DNA of 61,740 nucleotides from a virus. Numbering within the stretch: the first letter of the stretch is position 1; every line of letters begins with the position of its first letter. This document shows positions 49,888-58,019 of this stretch, one piece after another. The notes below the pieces were generated by a model. That model saw only the letters and a program-made list of their open reading frames with translations, did no database searches and was not told where the DNA came from. The position numbers and the translations under genes are program-made. The stretch is taken from positions 1 through 61,740 of IMG/VR virus record IMGVR_UViG_3300029258_001356, one strand, 5' to 3'.

Positions 49888-51864
49888 TTAGTCCTCCTTT
49901 ATGACTATTGTGGTGTCACCGTCCTTTAAAATAAGAGGTCCATTGTCCGCGAATGCGGGAGCCTTAGGAGCCTTGGGCATTCCTGATGGACCAGTTGACT
50001 TGGACAATGCCTGTCCCTTAGCCATTGATTCTGCTCCTGTGTTTCCTCTGAAGTTTTTGTTGACATCTAGTCCTCCTTTCATTAAGCTGAATATATCTTC
50101 TTCACCTTCTCCCATTGCTTCGTTGGATTCCTGGACTTGTTCTTCAGACTCTTTCTTTTCGTCCTCGTCTTCTTCTTGTGGCTTTTCGTTTACTCTCTTT
50201 GCTGCTCTATCTTCGTTGATGATACCGGCTTGCAGAAGTGATATTGTATTAGCAATAGTTTGTGTCTCATCTTGTTTGAATGCTTCTTTCCATTCTACCT
50301 TTGGATACCTGAGTTCCTCAACCATGTGTGAACCCTTTTCCTTCAAGAAGTCATTAATCGTTTCATCTGGTGTTGGCTCTGTGTTAAGAATACCATCTAC
50401 CTCTTTCTTCTTCTTATCAAACTCAATGTCAATTGCAGGATTGATTATCCTATCTTCAATCATACCGCCTACATACTCTTGCCTGTCTTTAAGTCTACCC
50501 AAGAATGTCTTGTCTTGTTCTGATATCATTCTATCGGTAGAACCCTTTGGCTTGAAGTATGTCTCTGGTACTGCAGTGACTGCGAATATCTGTGTGTCAA
50601 GGTCTATGGTTAAGTTAAGTAGGTCATTCTTACCCTGTGGTGCGTTAAGTGGATTCGCTGTCCAGATGTCTGTTGTTATTGGGTCTGACCCTGGCTCCAT
50701 GTCTTCCAACATATTCATATGCTCGTTGAGTTTATCCTCAATTGCCTTACCTGACAATCCTTCTTTCTTCATCTGCCAGTGTATCATTGGCTTGGCATAC
50801 TTCTTGAATATGATTGGTGCCAGAAGGTTTATATCGAATCTTGCCTGTGCTGGATCTATGCATGATTTGATGTCTGAGAACCCGAAAGGATATTCCGTAT
50901 AGTCATTCTGTTTAAAGTGAATGATATCTTTTGGTGCTATTACTATCGGTAATGGGTAGGTTAACGCCATGTTATGTACTAGGTTAGGATTCTCTCTTGT
51001 CTCAGGATAAGGAGTCAATACCGTTCCACCTATGATTGGTGGCAAGTATATATAGAAGAGAATCTTAGTAGTCATTGGGTCTAAGAATATCTTCATCCTC
51101 TCTGGCTGTAAGATTGTTATCTTGTCGGTGATACCATCCTCTCCTCTTCGTAGGTGCCAATAGCAATTCCCATAAAGAGATAAGTGGAAGTCTGTCTTCT
51201 TAAGAACCCTTCCATCTATTTTGAGCTTATCAAATAATAGCTTCTCTATAAACTTCTCTTCCGGTATCTCTTGTTCTTCATCCGGATAGTTTACATCGAA
51301 TCTAGCACCAAGCCCTAGCTGTGCTTTAAGATTCAAAGAAGCGTACAAGTAAGGAACATTATAAACAAGGTCTACATTCTTTGAATAATCTTCTGGGCTA
51401 CGTATAGCTGTGAGAGAGAAGTACATACTCCACCCAGTCATTACTCTACCATTGATTATGTATACCTTATCGCCCGCGTGCGTCATCACGTGTGGGACAC
51501 CTATTACTCTATCGTCTTCTGCTGTCTCTAATTGTATCTCTGGAGACACCATTGAAGAATCAGACCGCTTATAGAAGTTAGGACCATTATCAGAAACTTC
51601 AACTATCAAGTCAGGAGAAACCTTCTTTGCCATGTTTGTGAACTTATTATCCACAGAAGCAAGAATCTCCCCGCTCTTTTCAACAAGCTTCTTACCCTTG
51701 ATTAGTCCTTCTTTTGCAGCCTTATCAAATGCAACAAGATCGACACCAAACTTAGGTATGCTTTTCTTAGCATTTTCTAAGTGCCTGTCAATGAACCCAC
51801 GGGCTTGTTCGACTTTATAATCTTCGCCGTTTATTTTTAAATTTGATTTTTTCTTCTTTGCCAT
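49888..51864 (-). CDS. Portal protein
   Basis: 658 residues. The clip and wing regions are recognisable: VPYLYASLNLKAQLGLGARF, KKTDFHLSLYGNCYWHLRR, ILQPERMKIFLDPMTTKIL, APKDIIHFKQNDYTEYPFGFS, LNAPQGKNDLLNLTIDLDTQ and RLKDRQEYVGGMIEDRIINP. The end is acidic and then Gly/Pro-rich. The portal ring is the DNA gate at one capsid vertex. One gene separates it from the terminase. Confidence 0.85.
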   Translation of the reverse strand: MAKKKKSNLKINGEDYKVEQARGFIDRHLENAKKSIPKFGVDLVAFDKAAKEGLIKGKKLVEKSGEILASVDNKFTNMAKKVSPDLIVEVSDNGPNFYKRSDSSMVSPEIQLETAEDDRVIGVPHVMTHAGDKVYIINGRVMTGWSMYFSLTAIRSPEDYSKNVDLVYNVPYLYASLNLKAQLGLGARFDVNYPDEEQEIPEEKFIEKLLFDKLKIDGRVLKKTDFHLSLYGNCYWHLRRGEDGITDKITILQPERMKIFLDPMTTKILFYIYLPPIIGGTVLTPYPETRENPNLVHNMALTYPLPIVIAPKDIIHFKQNDYTEYPFGFSDIKSCIDPAQARFDINLLAPIIFKKYAKPMIHWQMKKEGLSGKAIEDKLNEHMNMLEDMEPGSDPITTDIWTANPLNAPQGKNDLLNLTIDLDTQIFAVTAVPETYFKPKGSTDRMISEQDKTFLGRLKDRQEYVGGMIEDRIINPAIDIEFDKKKKEVDGILNTEPTPDETINDFLKEKGSHMVEELRYPKVEWKEAFKQDETQTIANTISLLQAGIINEDRAAKRVNEKPQEEDEDEKKESEEQVQESNEAMGEGEEDIFSLMKGGLDVNKNFRGNTGAESMAKGQALSKSTGPSGMPKAPKAPAFADNGPLILKDGDTTIVIKED

Positions 51865-51872
51865 TCTCTCAC

Positions 51873-53063
51873 CTAATGATTTGTCGTATTCGTTCCTATG
51901 GAATCACCAGAACCTAGTGGAAGGATTGCGTCTACATATACGTCACCTTCTTCATCCGGATCTCCTATTCTCATCTTTCTTATCGGTAGAGGGTCTGCGT
52001 CTACATGCGGAGCTAACCTGTTATCATTCTCTACGCCTTCATCTACCTTCTCTCCTTGACTTACCATTTCGTTGTATGCTCCCAACGGATCTGGCATCTT
52101 CAAAGGAGCAGGCGCCATCTCACCTATATCATCTCTTCCTATTCTTAGTTTCCTAGGCATTTCTTCGCCTGGGATATGATGTCTATGCTTATATGCTATC
52201 TCATTGTAATTGGGAGATGTAACCCTATGCACTTCTCTTCCATCTTCCTTCCATTGCTCCCTCTTAACTCCATTGTCTACCTCTGATGAATAATCTTGCA
52301 TGTCTGCAACCTCCATTGCGTTTTTGAATCGTGCTAAAGGACCTAAGCCATAATGATCAAGAAGCGGTGTCCCTCCGAAGTCATTGAGTCTCTTGACCAG
52401 CTTCACCATCTTCTTGTAGTTGTCTCCAATTTGGGCGTATTGCAAAAGGTTTTCTCTGTGTGTTAAGATAGCCCTTTGCAACATAGGGTGTATGTCCGCC
52501 TTCATCTGTGCCTTGAATCTTAAGGCTCTTAAGATGATAGATGGATCACGGGCTAAAACCACTTCTGGGTCTAGCGGAGTTCTAATTACGTTTTCTCGTG
52601 CATCCTTGATACCTAATCCCGTAGGATCGTAATACTTCCCTGATAGAGGTTCTTTGAATACTGCATTGAATGTAAAATCCCTAGAATAAGCGTCTTCATT
52701 GATTGGTGTTATGGGTATCTCTTGTCTATCCATCTCTTCATGTACCCAATGAAGAATTTGCTTCAGACCTCTGAACTCTACATTGATGTCATCTATAACT
52801 AGGTGTGCTACACCACTCTTAGAACCATGGTCTGGATTAGGAAGATTCTCGTCTCTGGCTACCAGATACGCTAAGGCAATCGAGTTACCTCTTTCCAGCG
52901 TAGTAAGGTCAGCATCAGAAGACTCGTCGAATGGGATATTGGCAAGTTCATTCCTGACAATACCACCAGAGACGAGAAGCGTCATATCATTCTTTTGTGC
53001 TAGGATACCTATCTCCCTCAGAAGATTATCCATTTCCGCTTTTGTTGAACCTGTTTCAATCAT
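51873..53063 (-). CDS. Class II nucleotidyltransferase, CCA-adding enzyme/poly(A) polymerase head domain
   Basis: 396 residues from ATG 53063, which overlaps the preceding stop. Motifs in order: LVSGGIVRNEL (31-40), catalytic carboxylates in SSDADL (Asp50, Asp52), SRDFTFNAV (127-135), YDPTGLGIKDARENVIRTPL (145-164) and DPSIILRALRF (173-183). These are class II CCA-enzyme motifs. Archaea use class I enzymes, so this came from outside or from other viruses. Residues ~250-396 are unlike tRNA-binding domains and low-complexity. Sitting between terminase and portal, it may modify tRNA, another RNA, or a protein. Confidence 0.82.
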   Translation of the reverse strand: MIETGSTKAEMDNLLREIGILAQKNDMTLLVSGGIVRNELANIPFDESSDADLTTLERGNSIALAYLVARDENLPNPDHGSKSGVAHLVIDDINVEFRGLKQILHWVHEEMDRQEIPITPINEDAYSRDFTFNAVFKEPLSGKYYDPTGLGIKDARENVIRTPLDPEVVLARDPSIILRALRFKAQMKADIHPMLQRAILTHRENLLQYAQIGDNYKKMVKLVKRLNDFGGTPLLDHYGLGPLARFKNAMEVADMQDYSSEVDNGVKREQWKEDGREVHRVTSPNYNEIAYKHRHHIPGEEMPRKLRIGRDDIGEMAPAPLKMPDPLGAYNEMVSQGEKVDEGVENDNRLAPHVDADPLPIRKMRIGDPDEEGDVYVDAILPLGSGDSIGTNTTNH

Positions 53064-53352
53064 TTTCAATTTTCTTAACATCTTGAAGGTCTTTGTCGAA
53101 GGATGAAATAATCTCCACCTTATCTCCTTCCTTAACTTCCCAGTATCCTCGATCGACATTATACTGTGCCTTCTTCCATTGGCCTTTGTGTAGAATGTTA
53201 GCATTAAGTCCTGGCTTGACTGTCTTGTGCCCTACTATACCGCTCCCTGGTCCTCCGGCTGTTTGACATTCTCCCTCCATTCTCATCTTCTGAGGCATAG
53301 CCTCATCAACAGGCGGTAGAACGTATTCAGAATTATCTACTTTTTTTGGCAT
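53056..53352 (-). CDS. Small SH3-like hypothetical protein (98 aa)
   Basis: 98 residues. TAGGPGSGIVGHKTVKPGLN then KAQYNVDRGYWEVKEGDKVEI and FDKDLQDVKKIEND; the EGDKVEII segment suggests a small barrel. Between terminase and the nucleotidyltransferase. The final bases overlap the next start. Function unknown. Confidence 0.62.
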   Translation of the reverse strand: MPKKVDNSEYVLPPVDEAMPQKMRMEGECQTAGGPGSGIVGHKTVKPGLNANILHKGQWKKAQYNVDRGYWEVKEGDKVEIISSFDKDLQDVKKIEND

Positions 53353-53470
53353 GTTTTTGTATCCTCCTCTTTCTGAGCAGCTCTCCTATTCTCATCCCTG
53401 CATAGATTCCAGCCATGAAACCAACACCGGTGTAAATCCATACCCATGCTGAATGAGGGCAAGTTGCCAT
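53333..53470 (-). CDS. Small single-pass membrane protein (45 aa)
   Basis: 45 residues with one hydrophobic segment (AWVWIYTGVGFMAGIYAGM) and a basic tail. It directly follows a TATA-like box (53499-53512), and its end overlaps the next gene by 20 bases. The segment is short; membrane insertion is plausible but the function is unknown. Confidence 0.55.
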   Translation of the reverse strand: MATCPHSAWVWIYTGVGFMAGIYAGMRIGELLRKRRIQKHAKKSR

Positions 53471-53498
53471 ATATCCCAATTATTATGAACCTCTTCTA

Positions 53499-53512
53499 GT
53501 TTATAAATTTAT
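53499..53512 (-). promoter_or_regulatory. Internal TATA-like box in the leftward operon
   Basis: On the minus strand TAAATTTATAAACT lies about 30 bases before the start at 53470. Less perfect than the early boxes. It would let portal and head genes be transcribed separately from the terminase genes. Confidence 0.5.
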
Positions 53513-53520
53513 CTCGAGCT

Positions 53521-53658
53521 CTATATCCAGTCGATGCATACCTCATGCGCGTTGACAAGCTCGCCTTTCAGCTTGCACGCTCCGTGATTCGGGCTTTTCG
53601 GACAATAGTGCTTGCATGTGTAACACATTCTTCTACGACCGAATGGAGATGGAGTCAT
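53521..53658 (-). CDS. Small Cys-rich protein (45 aa)
   Basis: 45 residues with MCYTCKHYCPKSPNHGACKL and a later VCIDW, giving a CxxC/CxxxC zinc knuckle. Starts 1 base after the terminase stop (TAAAATG) and ends in TAG. Related in style to the many zinc peptides of this virus; function unknown. Confidence 0.62.
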   Translation of the reverse strand: MTPSPFGRRRMCYTCKHYCPKSPNHGACKLKGELVNAHEVCIDWI

Positions 53659-53659
53659 T

Positions 53660-55210
53660 TTATATCAATAGACTCTTTGTCCTTTTCTTCGGAGACCTAC
53701 TCTTTAGTCTATTTCCTACCGATTCTTTGGTCTCCTCTTTCGACTGAGCCTGTCTCCTTTGCTGTGGCTTATCCTTTGATGTCCAAACATTAGCACCGGC
53801 GGATTCAGTATGACCCCGCTGGGTCTCTGACCCCTCGATGTCTACATTCATAAAACATAATAACGTTGACCAGAGATAGTCATCGTGTGAATTCTCTGGA
53901 TGGAAGAATTTGTACTTGTTATTCGATGTCATCTCATACTGCTGCTGTGTCATCTGATAGAATAGAACCTCTGCGTTCATTGGGAACCTTATCTTCTTCT
54001 GCTGTATGAGAACTTGCATGGTAGTAACCATTCTAGTCTTGGATTCAACATTGAAAACTATAGCACCTCTCTTGTTCTCCTTATCAAAGTATACAGGCAC
54101 ACCTTCCTGAACCAACAGATCGGTTACACCCTTCTCTCCTGTATAGTCTATGTTGAATTCAGCAGGCTCAAAGTATTGATAGAGAGCCTTAATCCTTCCG
54201 GCAGTATGTGTGTAAGGCATACCTAGGGGAATCTCTTCTTGATGTACAATACTATATGGCAACTTGTCTACTCTACCAACTGTTATGACTGTTGAATCCT
54301 TTTGCTTTCCTAGGTCAACACCCATAACAAAGATTGCCTTCTCTTCAAACATCTTGGCTATCTCTTCCTTCCTAGACATTAGACCAGCGTGATTCTTTGA
54401 CCATCTGTATTTCTTTAAGACAGACTCTACTTGGTCACTTGGGAATGGAGTACTAGAGGACTCAGAGAATATACACATGTACTCCTGATCAAACAGAGAC
54501 TCTGGTATCTGTCGCTTCCTCTTCATGATATACTCTTTGTTAAGGAAAGGACATTCATGCCACACTTGCTTGATAACTGTTACATCTGGATTGGCTACTG
54601 TCTCATGGAAATGATTCTTGGTCATCGGTGTTCCTGACTCCACTATGTTCGGGTTAGTAGTACTTCCCATAGGTAGTATGTCCGCGTAGTACTTAGAATC
54701 AATAACATCTTGTGACTCATCAATGACTATTCTTGTCGCTGTTGGAGACCTTATGTGTGAACCAGGGCTTGCTGATAAGAACTCTACGGTGTTACCATCT
54801 GTAGTTGTTATAATCTCGCTGTTGCACTTCTCTATCATAGCCCAGATGATTGGGTCTTTCTTCAAGAGAGCCTCGACTTTATAGAATAGGTTCTGTGTCT
54901 GCTTTTGGATAGGTGCGAAGACTAATATGTTCTCCTTCATCCATACTCCACCCTGATTAAATAGCCCTCCAGAGAATATTAGCCAGTAGAAGATTATCTT
55001 GGCTACGGTAGTAGACTTGCCTGTCTGCCTTGCCCAGATTGCTACAGTATGCTTGGTTGTTACCGCAGCTTTAAAGAAATCTATCTGCTTCGGAGACATG
55101 GGCTCGTCCATGTACTCGGTGAAGAATCTAATTGGATTCCTCTTATAGAACAAGAATAGTTTCTCAGCAGCTTCGTATAGCGGGTCAGTCTTGATCGTCA
55201 CCGCTGCCAT
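53660..55210 (-). CDS. terL: Terminase large subunit
   Basis: 516 residues from ATG 55210; an earlier ATG (55291) would run over the small-subunit gene. ATPase motifs: WARQTGKSTTVAKI (Walker A), FAPIQKQTQNLF, RIVIDESQDVID (Walker B with Glu) and SGTPMTKN (coupling). The nuclease centre shows MGVDLGKQKDSTVI, EFNIDYTGEKGV and NSHDDYLWSTLL with metal-binding Asp residues. The enzyme pumps DNA through the portal and cuts it. A basic tail follows. Sequence type does not reveal whether packaging is headful or cos. Confidence 0.93.
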   Translation of the reverse strand: MAAVTIKTDPLYEAAEKLFLFYKRNPIRFFTEYMDEPMSPKQIDFFKAAVTTKHTVAIWARQTGKSTTVAKIIFYWLIFSGGLFNQGGVWMKENILVFAPIQKQTQNLFYKVEALLKKDPIIWAMIEKCNSEIITTTDGNTVEFLSASPGSHIRSPTATRIVIDESQDVIDSKYYADILPMGSTTNPNIVESGTPMTKNHFHETVANPDVTVIKQVWHECPFLNKEYIMKRKRQIPESLFDQEYMCIFSESSSTPFPSDQVESVLKKYRWSKNHAGLMSRKEEIAKMFEEKAIFVMGVDLGKQKDSTVITVGRVDKLPYSIVHQEEIPLGMPYTHTAGRIKALYQYFEPAEFNIDYTGEKGVTDLLVQEGVPVYFDKENKRGAIVFNVESKTRMVTTMQVLIQQKKIRFPMNAEVLFYQMTQQQYEMTSNNKYKFFHPENSHDDYLWSTLLCFMNVDIEGSETQRGHTESAGANVWTSKDKPQQRRQAQSKEETKESVGNRLKSRSPKKRTKSLLI

Positions 55211-55859
55211 GTACTTCTGTATCTTCTTCTTGTTCCCCTTCCTGAGGTTCTCCGCCCTCAGGTTCGCCATATTCTCTATTGCTTCCATCATCCTCTTTTA
55301 GTTCACTCTCGTGTATCTCTTCGAATTCAGCGTCTTTGATTTTAGACATCACCGTCATAATCCTTGAGGCAAAGATTTCTTTCCTACCTCTCAAGTTAAC
55401 GTCTATCTCTTTCCTCTCAGGATAGAATGCGTTCTTGATATCTATGACGCTCTTGAACATCTCTCTTACTTCCTTGATCTCAGGAACCTTACCATTAGCC
55501 ATCTTACCTGACATCAGGACATCCATCAATGACACCATCTTGACCGCTTCTCTTCTCAATTGGTCTGGGTCATTTAGAATCTTCAGCATACCTTCTCTCT
55601 CCTTGATAGCCCTACACTTCCTCTTAGGATTCCTTGGGTCATATAGCGGACACGCGTACTTGTAGTGACATGTGCCACACCTAGTGTTCTTCGGATTAGG
55701 TATCCTTGGTTTTATGTGTGAGTTATGGGGAATGAGGTCTTGGTCTAATAGCCTCATGTCCCTTGTTGATTTGATTATCTCGATCGATTGACTACCGGTA
55801 CTCTTACTAAGTCTCCTTTCAGAAACTCTGCCTTTCTTCCGTCCTCTTTTTCTTGACAT
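55185..55859 (-). CDS. Terminase small subunit-like protein with Cys cluster
   Basis: 224 residues. A basic start (MSRKRGRKKGRVSERRLSKS), then NTRCGTCHYKYACPLYDPR followed by RKC, four Cys residues like an iron-sulphur or zinc site, then helices (REAVKMVSLMDVLMSGKM) and an acidic tail. It lies directly before and overlaps the large subunit, where DNA-recognition subunits are coded. The Cys cluster is unusual for TerS. Confidence 0.65.
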   Translation of the reverse strand: MSRKRGRKKGRVSERRLSKSTGSQSIEIIKSTRDMRLLDQDLIPHNSHIKPRIPNPKNTRCGTCHYKYACPLYDPRNPKRKCRAIKEREGMLKILNDPDQLRREAVKMVSLMDVLMSGKMANGKVPEIKEVREMFKSVIDIKNAFYPERKEIDVNLRGRKEIFASRIMTVMSKIKDAEFEEIHESELKEDDGSNREYGEPEGGEPQEGEQEEDTEVHGSGDDQD

Positions 55860-56142
55860 GGTCTCCTCCTGTATATTTGTATAACGTTGTCTGTGGATGT
55901 AGATTATGATTCTTATGCCTTAGAACCCTATCTAGTTCCATGACAGGCAAGTCTTTAGCTAGTTTAAATTGAATAGAATTATCTCTTCTCCTCATTAGAC
56001 CTGAATACAATTTCCTAAGAGTACCAGCATGAAAGTTCCAATTCTGATCTGCATACTTAGGCATAGCAATCCCTAGATAAGATGACGCAACCCACTTATC
56101 CTTGTTTGCCTTTAGAACCTCTAGAGCTTCCTCTTGATTCAT
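55819..56142 (-). CDS. Hypothetical DNA-binding-like protein (107 aa)
   Basis: 107 residues, helical, with ALEVLKANKDKWVASSYLGI and GTLRKLYSGLMRRRDNSI, plausibly a winged helix (HTH plus basic wing), then a basic end. GAGGTGAT precedes the ATG. Overlaps dCMP deaminase upstream and terminase small subunit downstream. Could be a packaging or regulatory protein. Confidence 0.6.
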   Translation of the reverse strand: MNQEEALEVLKANKDKWVASSYLGIAMPKYADQNWNFHAGTLRKLYSGLMRRRDNSIQFKLAKDLPVMELDRVLRHKNHNLHPQTTLYKYTGGDHVKKKRTEERQSF

Positions 56143-56545
56143 ATTGTATCACCTCTATTGCTGGCCAATGTAACCAGTACTTAACATCCTCTTCTTTGTA
56201 TGATTTTTCATAAATGACTTTCTTGATGCCCGCCTGAATGCAAAGCTTAATACAGATCGGACAAGGTAGATGAGTGACATACATTGTCGCTCCTTTTGAC
56301 TTCTCTCCTGCGAATACCATTGCGTTCATCTCTGCGTGTGTGACTCTTATGCAATGGTCATTCACTAATAAGCAACCTACATCATCACAGTGAGGCATTC
56401 CTCTGGGTGCTCCATTGTATCCGGTTGCTACTACTTGTTTGTCTTTGACTATCACACAACCTACTTTAGCTCTAGGGCAGGTCCCTCTGTCCTTGACTAT
56501 GTTAGCCATCTTCATATAATACTCGTCGTGTGTCATTCTACTCAT
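56096..56545 (-). CDS. dCMP deaminase
   Basis: 149 residues. Zinc and catalytic motifs HAEMNAM (His70, Glu72) and PCPICIKLC (Cys95, Cys98) are intact, with TGYNGAPRGMPHCDD and CPRAKVGCVIV typical of dCMP deaminases (T4 Cd, ComE-like). It makes dUMP from dCMP, feeding thymidylate synthesis or balancing pools. Its place beside terminase, far from the other nucleotide genes, is odd. Works with the dUTPase-like and synthase-like products if expressed together. Confidence 0.9.
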   Translation of the reverse strand: MSRMTHDEYYMKMANIVKDRGTCPRAKVGCVIVKDKQVVATGYNGAPRGMPHCDDVGCLLVNDHCIRVTHAEMNAMVFAGEKSKGATMYVTHLPCPICIKLCIQAGIKKVIYEKSYKEEDVKYWLHWPAIEVIQYESRGSSRGSKGKQG

Positions 56546-56823
56546 TCTTGATTCTCCACTATACGTATTCCAGCAACCTCTACAGATCGACTGTATACGC
56601 CCCAGAGAACGTACTGTAAGAGCTTATCTACTGGTATTACAGTAACCCTACCCTTCTTATGTTGGGTGTTTAGAAAGCCTCTCCGGACTCTATGTTGATA
56701 TGAATATCCTCTCGTCGTGTTACCATATGAACACTTCCTCATAGTGATGTGATTGGGTGTGACCTTTGTTATCTTACCTACAGTGAAGTTCCCTTTGACA
56801 TACATACCTACTCTCCAGTTCAT
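56542..56823 (-). CDS. Small basic beta-barrel-like protein (93 aa)
   Basis: 93 residues, basic and strand-rich: GMYVKGNFTVGKITKVTPNHITM, then RVRRGFLNTQHKKGRVTVI and RSVEVAGIRIVE. KOW/SH3-like, perhaps nucleic-acid binding. ATGA overlap with deaminase. Unknown function. Confidence 0.6.
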   Translation of the reverse strand: MNWRVGMYVKGNFTVGKITKVTPNHITMRKCSYGNTTRGYSYQHRVRRGFLNTQHKKGRVTVIPVDKLLQYVLWGVYSRSVEVAGIRIVENQE

Positions 56824-57017
56824 TATGATTTCACCATTACGTCCTTTGTATTCTCTGAAGGATTAAAGAGTATCGTCTCTCCCTTCTTGATGTCTCTAGC
56901 TGCTACACCATTTGGTAGGCTCTCAGGAATAGAACACTTCATAAACTTACCATCTACGATTCTTATGAAATGCCCACTCTTCATATCTTCTCCGGACTCT
57001 ATCTCCTGTTCAATCAT
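56823..57017 (-). CDS. Small hypothetical protein, SET/SAF-like segment (64 aa)
   Basis: 64 residues with GVAARDIKKGETILFNPSE, a sequence resembling SAF/antifreeze-like segments (ArDIkkGEvl) found in sugar-acid dehydratases and pilus assembly proteins. Too short for an enzyme. Overlaps neighbours by 1 and 4 bases. Confidence 0.6.
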   Translation of the reverse strand: MIEQEIESGEDMKSGHFIRIVDGKFMKCSIPESLPNGVAARDIKKGETILFNPSENTKDVMVKS

Positions 57018-57130
57018 TCTTTCGCCTCCTTCTTCTCTAAGCGCTTGATAATCCCCTTAACTACACATCTCATAGTCTTGAGATTTACGTCTATGTTCTT
57101 CAGTTCATTTATTATGTCTTTATTCCTCAT
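57014..57130 (-). CDS. Small basic helical protein (38 aa)
   Basis: 38 residues, helical, Lys-rich, starting MRNKDIINELKNIDVNLKTM. TGATG overlap with the preceding zinc peptide and ATGA overlap with the next gene support it. Unknown. Confidence 0.58.
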   Translation of the reverse strand: MRNKDIINELKNIDVNLKTMRCVVKGIIKRLEKKEAKE

Positions 57131-57270
57131 CACTCATCACTCTCCTTTGGCTCTGACGCCTCCTGCTTCTCCCTACATTCATCACACCATAAAACACTTG
57201 GCTTCTTATTTGTTCCATTATGTATATTTACTAATCTTGGCTTATCTTTTCCACAATTCTTACATATCAT
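57130..57270 (-). CDS. Zinc-ribbon peptide (46 aa)
   Basis: 46 residues with ICKNCGKDKPRL and LWCDECREKQ, a CxxC...CxxC zinc ribbon with an acidic end. ATGA overlap with the preceding gene, TGATG with the next. Similar peptides are coded at 16422, 16588 and 53521. Confidence 0.65.
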   Translation of the reverse strand: MICKNCGKDKPRLVNIHNGTNKKPSVLWCDECREKQEASEPKESDE

Positions 57271-57461
57271 TTCTCTGTCACCTCTTCTTCCCAAGGACAG
57301 CCAAGACAGTTATCCTCTTCACAGTCTTCACACATATTGCCTATCTCAGATATGCACAACATCTTAGCTCTATACTTCTTTCCTTTGAAGTGAATACCAT
57401 CTAGTCTTACTTCAAAGAACTTCGATGGAATTTCTATTGTCTTAACTTTTTCTTCACTCAT
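57267..57461 (-). CDS. Small protein with shared KGKKYRAKML motif and Cys tail (64 aa)
   Basis: 64 residues. Residues 24-39 (HFKGKKYRAKMLCISE) are identical to a segment of the upstream gene, encoded by a 51-base exact repeat. The end has MCEDCEEDNCLGCPW, four Cys likely binding metal. It looks like a new gene built from a copied segment and a zinc knuckle, or a regulatory repeat; function unknown. Confidence 0.6.
   Translation of the reverse strand: MSEEKVKTIEIPSKFFEVRLDGIHFKGKKYRAKMLCISEIGNMCEDCEEDNCLGCPWEEEVTEK
57345..57395. repeat. 51-base direct repeat, copy A
   Basis: Identical to 57589-57639, inside the coding region of the 57267-57461 gene, encoding the shared HFKGKKYRAKMLCIS segment. 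Identity at synonymous sites implies recent duplication or gene conversion. Confidence 0.85.
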
Positions 57462-57753
57462 TTTTGTCGTCCTCCTTGTACCACTTCTTACTTATCTTTG
57501 GTCTGGCTCCCTTCATTCTATACAAGGCAACCTCTGTGTGTATCACCAGTTTCTTTGGCATGAGTAGTTTGAGTGCAGCTACATCTTGCTCAGATATGCA
57601 CAACATCTTAGCTCTATACTTCTTTCCTTTGAAGTGAATGTACATGCGACCATCTGGCAGCATAGACATATATCTCCTCTTGAAGTATTCCTCAGCTTCC
57701 TTCTTAGTCTTCGGAAGCCTCAGTTTCTTTTTCTTCTTAATCTTCTTTGACAT
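57454..57753 (-). CDS. Small basic protein with shared KGKKYRAKML motif (99 aa)
   Basis: 99 residues from ATG 57753. Basic start (MSKKIKKKKKLRLPKTKKEA), then YIHFKGKKYRAKMLCISE, then a helical basic end. Donor or recipient of the 51-base repeat. Overlaps the preceding gene's end. Possibly RNA/DNA-binding. Confidence 0.6.
   Translation of the reverse strand: MSKKIKKKKKLRLPKTKKEAEEYFKRRYMSMLPDGRMYIHFKGKKYRAKMLCISEQDVAALKLLMPKKLVIHTEVALYRMKGARPKISKKWYKEDDKNE
57589..57639. repeat. 51-base direct repeat, copy B
   Basis: Exact copy of 57345-57395, in the same reading frame relation within the 57454-57753 gene, 244 bases apart. Confidence 0.85.
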
Positions 57754-57925
57754 CTTCTGTTCTTTCCGTTGCACCAAAGTGCTCACCTACAACCTCATCA
57801 GTCATTAGTGGTTGGTAGCTTGGCTTCTCCTTCTCCATCTCCTTCTTTACTCCTCTCTCCCTTGCAGCCAGTATCTTCTGATGTCTCTTTCTCGACTTCT
57901 CTACCATTCTTTTTCCTAGTCCCAT
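57737..57925 (-). CDS. Small charged hypothetical protein (62 aa)
   Basis: 62 residues from ATG 57925 (GAGGAG about 10 bases upstream; GTG 57934 also possible). Basic first half (MGLGKRMVEKSRKRHQKIL), acidic end. It shares 128 bases with the next upstream frame, so only one of the two may be real; this one has the better link to its downstream neighbour. Confidence 0.5.
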   Translation of the reverse strand: MGLGKRMVEKSRKRHQKILAARERGVKKEMEKEKPSYQPLMTDEVVGEHFGATERTEDVKED

Positions 57926-57986
57926 CTGTATCACTCTCCTCGTATTCTGTCTGACCTGTTTCCAGGTTTCCTTTTATTTTTGTCAT
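57798..57986 (-). CDS. Small low-complexity hypothetical protein (62 aa)
   Basis: 62 residues from ATG 57986, rich in Glu, Lys, Gly and Thr (TEYEESDTDGTRKKNGRE). A GGTGAT lies upstream. It overlaps the 57737-57925 frame by 128 bases and has no recognisable fold, so it is tentative. First frame after the structured RNA region. Confidence 0.4.
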   Translation of the reverse strand: MTKIKGNLETGQTEYEESDTDGTRKKNGREVEKETSEDTGCKGERSKEGDGEGEAKLPTTND

Positions 57987-58019
57987 GATTATCACCGAAA
58001 GCCGTACCCAATGCCTCAC

